DNA of 64,000 nt from Laguncularia racemosa. Taxonomy: Eukaryota > Streptophyta > Magnoliopsida > Myrtales > Combretaceae. The stretch lies in contig JBBMOL010000038.1 in assembly GCA_037954665.1 (NCBI GenBank), forward strand, positions 4,960,001 to 5,024,000. Reading direction: 5' to 3'. The notes below the pieces were generated by a model. That model was not told the origin of the DNA. It did no database searches and worked only from the letters and a program-made list of their open reading frames with translations. Both the position numbers and the translations under genes were made by a program. Positions 59,141 to 64,000 of this stretch are shown in pieces. Each line of letters begins with the position of its first letter. Position 1 is the stretch's first letter.

Positions 59141-61414
59141 GGGGGATGTGTGTTGACAGCTGGATATTTGATCAATCGCACTCTTTCTCAGGTGTTAGGA
59201 GGAAAATCACCTTATGAAATTTTGTATGGTAAACGACCTGATTACCGTTACATTCGTACATTTGGGTGTTTGTGCTATGCAAGGAGTTTGAATCATGAAA
59301 AGGATAAGTTTGCTAGTCGAAGTCATAAATGTATTTTTGTGGGATATCCATTTGGACAGAAAGGTTGGAGATTGTATGATTTGGAAACACAACGCTACTT
59401 TGTGTCTTGGGATGTAGTTTTTCATGAAAATGAGTATCCATATGTAGATGCATGTGTACAAATGAACAAGGATACCACAGTGCACTCTCAAATAAATGAG
59501 TGCATTGACGAGGGAGAAACTAATTTGATTGGGACAGAAGAAAAGGAACTCATAGAACTTGCTGATGAAACACCTGAGCAATTGAATGATGCTCAAAATG
59601 TTGATGTTGAAGTCAGGGAGGGTGATATATCACCAAAGGTCAGATTGGAGAGTGTAGAACAAGGTTCGTTGGTTCTTGGTCGTGGGCTTCGGTCTAAGAA
59701 AGTTTCTACACGGTTGAAAGATTGTGTGACTTATGCTGCTCACAGTAATAGCCCCTCTGCAGGTTCAACCAAACCAACATCATCCTCAGGTACGCCCTAT
59801 GACTTAGCTCAATATATAAATTACACAAATTTCTCACCACGTCATCAAGGTTTCTTAGCAGCCATAACAGGCAATGTGGAGCCAAAATTCTTCCATCAGG
59901 CAATGAAGGATGCACGCTGGAGAGAAGCTATGCAAAAAGCGATTGATGCCCTTGAGTAGAATAGAACATGGACATTAGTTGACTTACCACCAGGGAAGAA
60001 AGCAATCAATAGCAAGTGGGTATACAAGATTAAGTATAATTCTGATGGCACAGTTGAGCGGTACAAAGCGCGTTTGGTTATTCTTGGAAATAATCAAGTT
60101 GAAGGGATAGATTACAATGAAACCTTTGCCCCAGTAGCAAAAATGGTTACGGTGCGTACATTTCTTTCTATCGCAGTGGCTAAAGGTTGGGGACTGCATC
60201 AAATGGATGTCCACAATGCCTTTCTTCATGGAGATTTGGAAGAAGAAGTTTATATGAAAATGCCCCCTGGCTTTCATACTCGTCAACCCGGAAAAGTATG
60301 TCGTTTGAAGAAGTCTCTCTATGGCTTACGACAAGCACCGCGATGTTGGTTTGCAAAATTGGCTGAAGCACTAAAACGGTATGGTTTTTGTCAATCTCGT
60401 TCAGATTATTCTCTGTTTACTTTGATGCAAGATAAAGTGCACTTGGCGGTCTTGGTGTACGTGGATGATATCATTATTGCTGGAAGTGAATCACACTTGA
60501 TAGATGAGTTAAAAGCATATTTGAATCGCTGTTTTCATATGAAGGATTTAGGTGCTTTGAAGTATTTTTTGGGTATCGAAGTGACTAGAAATGATAAAGG
60601 CATGTTTTTGTGCCAGCGAAAATATGCCTTAGACATCATTAATGAAGCTGGGTTGCTAGGTGCTAAGCCCTCACAATCTCCGATGGAGCAAAATCATCAC
60701 CTAGCACTTGCCAAAGGTGAATTAGTGTGTGATCCTGAACAATATCGAAGGCTGGTAGGACGCTTGATTTACTTAACTATCACAAGACTTGAGTTGTCAT
60801 ATGGTGTTCATATTTTAGCTCAATTTATGCAACAACCAAGAAAAGAACACTGGGATGCAGCGTTGCGTATAGTTCGATATTTGAAAGGTAGTCCTGGACA
60901 AGGTATTCTTCTGAAAGCTGAGAGCAATCTTGAGTTGACAGCCTATTGTGATTCAGATTGAGGAGGTTGTCCATTAACTCGAAGATCACTTACAGGGTAT
61001 TTTGTTTTCCTTGGCAGCTCTCCAATTTCATGGAAGACTAAGAAACAACATACTGTTTCTCGTTCTTCAGCGGAAGCAGAATATCGATCTTTGGCAGCCA
61101 CAGTTTGTGAATTAAAATGGCTTAAAGGATTGTTGTTATGCTTAGGCGTGCATCATGATCAATCTGCTACCGTGTTTTGTGATAGTCAAGCTGCAATGCA
61201 TATTGCTGCAAATCCTGTTTTTCACGAACGCACAAAACATATTGAGGTTGATTGTCATTTCGTACATGATGAACTACAAGCTGGACTGATCAAAACCATT
61301 TATGTTCGCAGCAATGAGCAGTTGGCAGATATTTTGACAAAGGCTTTAGGACGAGAGCAATTTCAGTTTCTTCTTCGCAAGATAGGCATTCGTAATCCTC
61401 ACGCTCCACCTTGA
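59132..61414 (+). pseudogene. Copia pol part 2: integrase end, reverse transcriptase, RNase H
   Basis: Starts within integrase with TAGYLINRTLSQVL and GKRPDYRYIRTFGC. TAG at 59957-59959 precedes the reverse transcriptase block NRTWTLVDLPPGKKAI. Then YKARLVILG, MDVHNAFLHGDLEEEVYM, KSLYGLRQAPRCW and LVYVDDIIIAGS (YVDD at 60458-60469). TGA at 60959-60961 falls in the CDSDWGG-type RNase H block, in place of Trp. The remainder, SRSSAEAEYRSLA, VFCDSQAAMHIA and NEQLADILTKALG, is intact and stops at the purine tract. Confidence 0.9.
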
Positions 61415-61421
61415 GGGAGGG

Positions 61422-62013
61422 TATTGAGAATGATGTTATTGATATCAATCGTGTATGTGGTAGGAAAATACACGGCCAAAGTACATGGTCGTGTACACGG
61501 TCGTGCATATGTGCACAGAAACGTACAGCAAGTACACGACCAAAGTACACAGTCGTGTATATGGGCACAGAAACGTACAGCAAGTACACGACCAAAGTAC
61601 ACAGTTGTGTACACGATCGTGTATATGGGTACAGGAACGTACAGCAAGTACACGATCAAAGTACATGGTCGTGTATATGGGGCACAGAAACGTGCAGCAA
61701 GTGCACGACCAAAGTACACGGTCGTGCATATGTGCACAGAAATGTACAGCAAGTACACGACCAAAGTACACGGTCGTGTACACGGTCGTGTATCTCCTGA
61801 CGGCTCTCCACGATTGTGATATCTGTAATCTTTGTAATTTAGGTAGATAGATATTTGGAGATATTCTTATTTATTGACTTAGCTAATGTGTAGGAGTAAG
61901 TTTAGTAGGGAATAGATAACATTCTCGTGTATATATATATATTCAACATATGAAAGAAAAGATCAAGGAAAAAGATTTCCTCAAACCATGCTCCTACTGT
62001 TCTGTTTTTTACA
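61422..62013 (+). repeat. 3' LTR, 592 bp, starting TA
   Basis: Same as the 5' LTR apart from scattered substitutions, a shorter TA microsatellite, and one additional array unit (48-base net difference). It ends CTGTTTTTTACA and is followed by GCTAA. Confidence 0.9.
61470..61795 (+). repeat. Tandem array in the 3' LTR
   Basis: Five units plus a leading partial, anchored by AGCAAGT near 61527, 61578, 61640, 61698 and 61748. Unit content is as in the 5' LTR; the additional unit is near the start of the array. Some units carry a doubled ACACGGTCGTGT half, making unit length alternate between about 50 and 65 bases. Confidence 0.8.
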
Positions 62014-62019
62014 GCTAAC

Positions 62020-62950
62020 ATGAATAAAGAAATATCATGGTAATGCAAGTGATTTTAAAATGCTCATGCTGGATAGAAATAACTAAGTGCTTACATCACA
62101 AATATCCGTATTTATCCCTTTCTTTTCGAACAGAGCAGGACTAAATGCTTACATCTATAATCTTAAAGGGTATACATCATTAGCTACCTTTGCAGTAAAT
62201 GGATTAATTAGTATTGTAAATAAGATAATTAAAATTACCTCTATGTTATGAGCCAGAATAGTTGAATGTTGTCCTCCTAAATATCAATCTTCACATTAAT
62301 AAGAAACCAAAATGACAGAACAAAAACAATGTTGAAACATAGAAATAGATTAGGAAACTTTTGAAATTACAAGGATTTTCAGAATTTCTAAAATATATGT
62401 AATTACCCTAATGCCATATTTCTATATCATATAATTCAATAAAAAATAAGTAAAAATGGAACTAAAGAAACGGAAAGTATGCCAAAGTATAAAAACCAAA
62501 ATGACCAAAGGAAAACACCCCTTACACCGTAACATTAGATAGATATAATATTTACATCTTGTAAATTGCAATTAATTATTAAAAGTGGAATGAGTAAAAA
62601 AAACACTCATTCAAATGGCACCACTAAAATAAATCCTAATATATATGTATACTCAAGTAGATGTGACAGGGCCCTGAAGTTCCAAAATCACTAAAATTGT
62701 ACATTGTGCAGCTTGAACCGCCAAAGTCTGTTAGATCGAGCAGACTTGTATTCTGGAGCAAGGCTGATGTTTCATAATCCTTGGAACCCAAAAGAAATTT
62801 CCATGTAGGAAAAATACGTGAATAATTATTCTATGCAACCATGAAGCAATCATCGACTTATCTATATTTAAACACACACGCACACACGGAGAGAATAAAA
62901 GAAAAGCTGGGCCATGCAACTAAGTCATGATATTAATTCAACTGCTATAT
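62020..62950. other. Intergenic, no gene recognised
   Basis: AT-rich; a CA/CACACG repeat is near 62870-62888. The part downstream of the SPL remnant (62640-62950) was checked for the second half of an SBP domain on the - strand; none was found. Confidence 0.45.
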
Positions 62951-62952
62951 TG

Positions 62953-63135
62953 TTAACAAAACCGCTGTGCTAAACCCAACGCTACAATTGTAGGAGCCTT
63001 AGCATGCATCTCACAAACCTTATGCTTCCGATAATAATCCTTTCTACTCACAAGTGCCACCTTGCATCCCTCCACTTGACACCTAGGCACCAAGCTCCCA
63101 CAGCCGCCACCACCATAGGCTTTCCCTTTCTTCCC
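62953..63135 (-). pseudogene. SBP-box (SPL) domain fragment, broken
   Basis: SBP-box proteins are plant transcription factors that bind GTAC-core DNA through two zinc sites. The frame reads GKKGKAYGGGGCGSLVPR, then CQVEGCKVALVSRKDYYRKH, KVCEMHAKAPTIVALGLAQ and RFC, then stop. This is the first half of the domain, with the first zinc site (CQVEGC, KVC, H) kept. Families continue RFCQQCSR; here the codons are TGT TAA CAA TAT AGC AGT, so Q became stop and the zinc-binding C became Y. The exon normally ends at AG just after this, but no GT donor follows (AG|TTGA). An acceptor-like TTGTAG precedes 63134. No other SPL exon is visible, and no miR156 target is seen. Confidence 0.75.
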
Positions 63136-63139
63136 TACA

Positions 63140-64000
63140 ATGGAAGCCCACCAAATTAAAATTCTCTAAGCAAGACAAAAATAATAGAATTAGGGAAGTT
63201 TGTTTCCAAACGAGAAAAAAAAAATAATGTTGAAGGGCTAGAGATCATTAATTCTCTAAAGATTATGGTAGATATAACAATATTTTTTAAGAAAAGATAT
63301 CCCCACTGACAGAGAAGAAAGAAAAATAAAAAAGCATCATCAGCATCAATCATTCTCCATTGCTTATTTCTCACTTTTAGATTTCCACAATTGGATTTTT
63401 AGCAAGGATAAAATACGTATATGGGATATAATAAACCACAAATAACTTATAGTGACCTGATCAAGATCCATCCCTATGAGTCAAATCCTCCACTAGAACA
63501 TGGTCGGTTGGTGTCACAACCTAGGAAACAGCATAGGTAAGTAGAGATGAGATAGAAAGAAAGTAAATGGTATAGGACACTACCTATTATGAGCACCTTT
63601 ACATTAGAAAATTCAATATAGTTAAATTCGCTAAAGCAACTCTTATCTCCCCTTTCTGGAGAAGAAAGTTTGTTATCCATGGCACTTAGTTCGCTCAATA
63701 TGGCTATCAATTCGTGGATTCGATCAGTATATATAGCCATTGTAATAAAGAATAGATTCCGAGTGTCTTAAATATGAGATGTATGTTATATGCAAGGAAA
63801 AATATTTAAGTGCATATAGAAATATGAGGCCTATGATGAAGAAACTATTGAAGCTATGGACACATATCTTCGCCATCATTGACGCATTAATCATTAACAA
63901 AAACAAATATAAGACCTTAATGATTACTCATTCTACTAAACAATGAACCAAGTTTTGAAAGAATATGCCATGGAATTATATGAGAAAAATACAATTGCAA
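63140..64000. other. Flank of the SPL fragment, no exon confirmed
   Basis: On the - strand, an open frame beginning ATG 63740 has a first part (IHELIAILSELSAMDNKL) followed by a possible donor at AAG|GTGCTC near 63593. It could be an exon of a neighbouring or related gene, but I recognise no domain. Otherwise AT-rich. Confidence 0.3.

Larger units (their letters stand above)
56565..62013 (+). mobile_element. Ty1/Copia retrotransposon with TA...CA LTRs, nearly complete
   Basis: Target duplication GCTAA at 56560-56564 and 62014-62018; LTRs at both ends; primer site TGGTATCAAAGC at 57109-57120; gag, protease, integrase, reverse transcriptase and RNase H in Copia order; purine tract GAGGGAGGG at 61413-61421. 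Inactivated by two frameshifts (about 58040-58080 and at a G run near 59138-59144) and three stops (58483, 59957, 60959). LTR similarity and long open stretches suggest it is the youngest large insertion here. Confidence 0.93.

Noticed and set aside
57246..60371. Antisense open frames of 62-129 codons within the Copia gag-pol region
   Set aside because: They are shadows of the + strand coding blocks and carry no motifs of their own.
61399..61850. Several overlapping open frames of 107-131 codons on both strands over the LTR array (and similar ones at 56535-56910)
   Set aside because: They are produced by stop-poor tandem units; the same words are read in several frames and both strands, and they lie inside LTRs.
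63300..63330. TGACAGAGAAGAAAG near the SPL remnant as a possible miR156 sequence
   Set aside because: It diverges from miR156 after the first bases and no foldback is visible.
1..64000. CRISPR array, prophage, operon or a new defence-type gene cluster
   Set aside because: No regularly spaced identical repeats and no prokaryotic gene layout; the sequence is a plant nuclear region dominated by transposons. The tandem repeats found are LTR arrays or minisatellites.

Overview
The window is AT-rich nuclear DNA from a flowering plant, most likely a eudicot. The evidence is a plant-specific bHLH gene with nine coding exons and GT-AG introns, a fragment of a plant-specific SBP-box domain, plant-type Ty1/Copia and Ty3/Gypsy retrotransposons with tRNA primer sites, a plant L1-like LINE, and hAT-, Harbinger- and foldback-type small transposons. 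The species cannot be named from sequence alone. There is no CRISPR array, rRNA gene, operon or convincing intact tRNA gene.

Only one host gene is well supported: a bHLH68/bHLH133-type transcription factor on the + strand (coding 32076-37080), with a GA/CT-rich promoter and a TATA box just upstream. Every splice site fits, but exon 2 carries one base too many for a single frame to run through, so the copy is a variant allele, a decaying gene, a sequence error or an unusually spliced gene. At the right end, on the - strand (62953-63135), is a broken SBP-box (SPL) exon whose frame stops inside the invariant QQCS motif.

The rest is mostly transposon sediment. Left part: a SINE-like tRNA-derived piece (~225-300), an inverted repeat (~3160-3486), an old Gypsy LTR/primer-site scar (~8.1-9.15 kb), a solo Copia LTR with AATCT target duplications (10997-11293), a 1000-bp hAT-like element (11943-12942), a second hAT-like candidate (13476-14119), a foldback element (~16.8-17.1 kb), an internally deleted Athila-like Gypsy element with both LTRs and a 4-of-5 target duplication (18304-24061), a Copia RNase H scrap (24.3-24.6 kb), a 199-bp foldback MITE with 8-bp duplications (25187-25385), a probable solo LTR (28179-28549) and a 53-bp minisatellite (30533-30706).

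Right of the bHLH gene, a Tork/Tnt1-like Copia element with GAAAT duplications (38896-43471) sits inside a LINE whose two halves lie at 38.56-38.89 and 43.48-44.49 kb. Next come two - strand Gypsy gag/protease remnants (44.5-49.3 kb), a diverged relative of the second one's LTR (~54.25-55.0 kb), a Tourist-like MITE (51429-51627) and a CACTA-like repeat field (~53.1-53.85 kb). A younger Copia element with GCTAA duplications (56565-62013) follows. Its LTRs start with TA instead of TG and carry arrays of inverted-repeat-bearing ~50-65-bp units. Its coding region has nearly all Copia domains but is broken by two frameshifts and three stops.

I found no previously undescribed multi-gene system. The points most worth following are the exon-2 frame break in the bHLH gene, the SPL remnant, and the odd LTR ends and repeat arrays of the 56.5-62.0 kb element.
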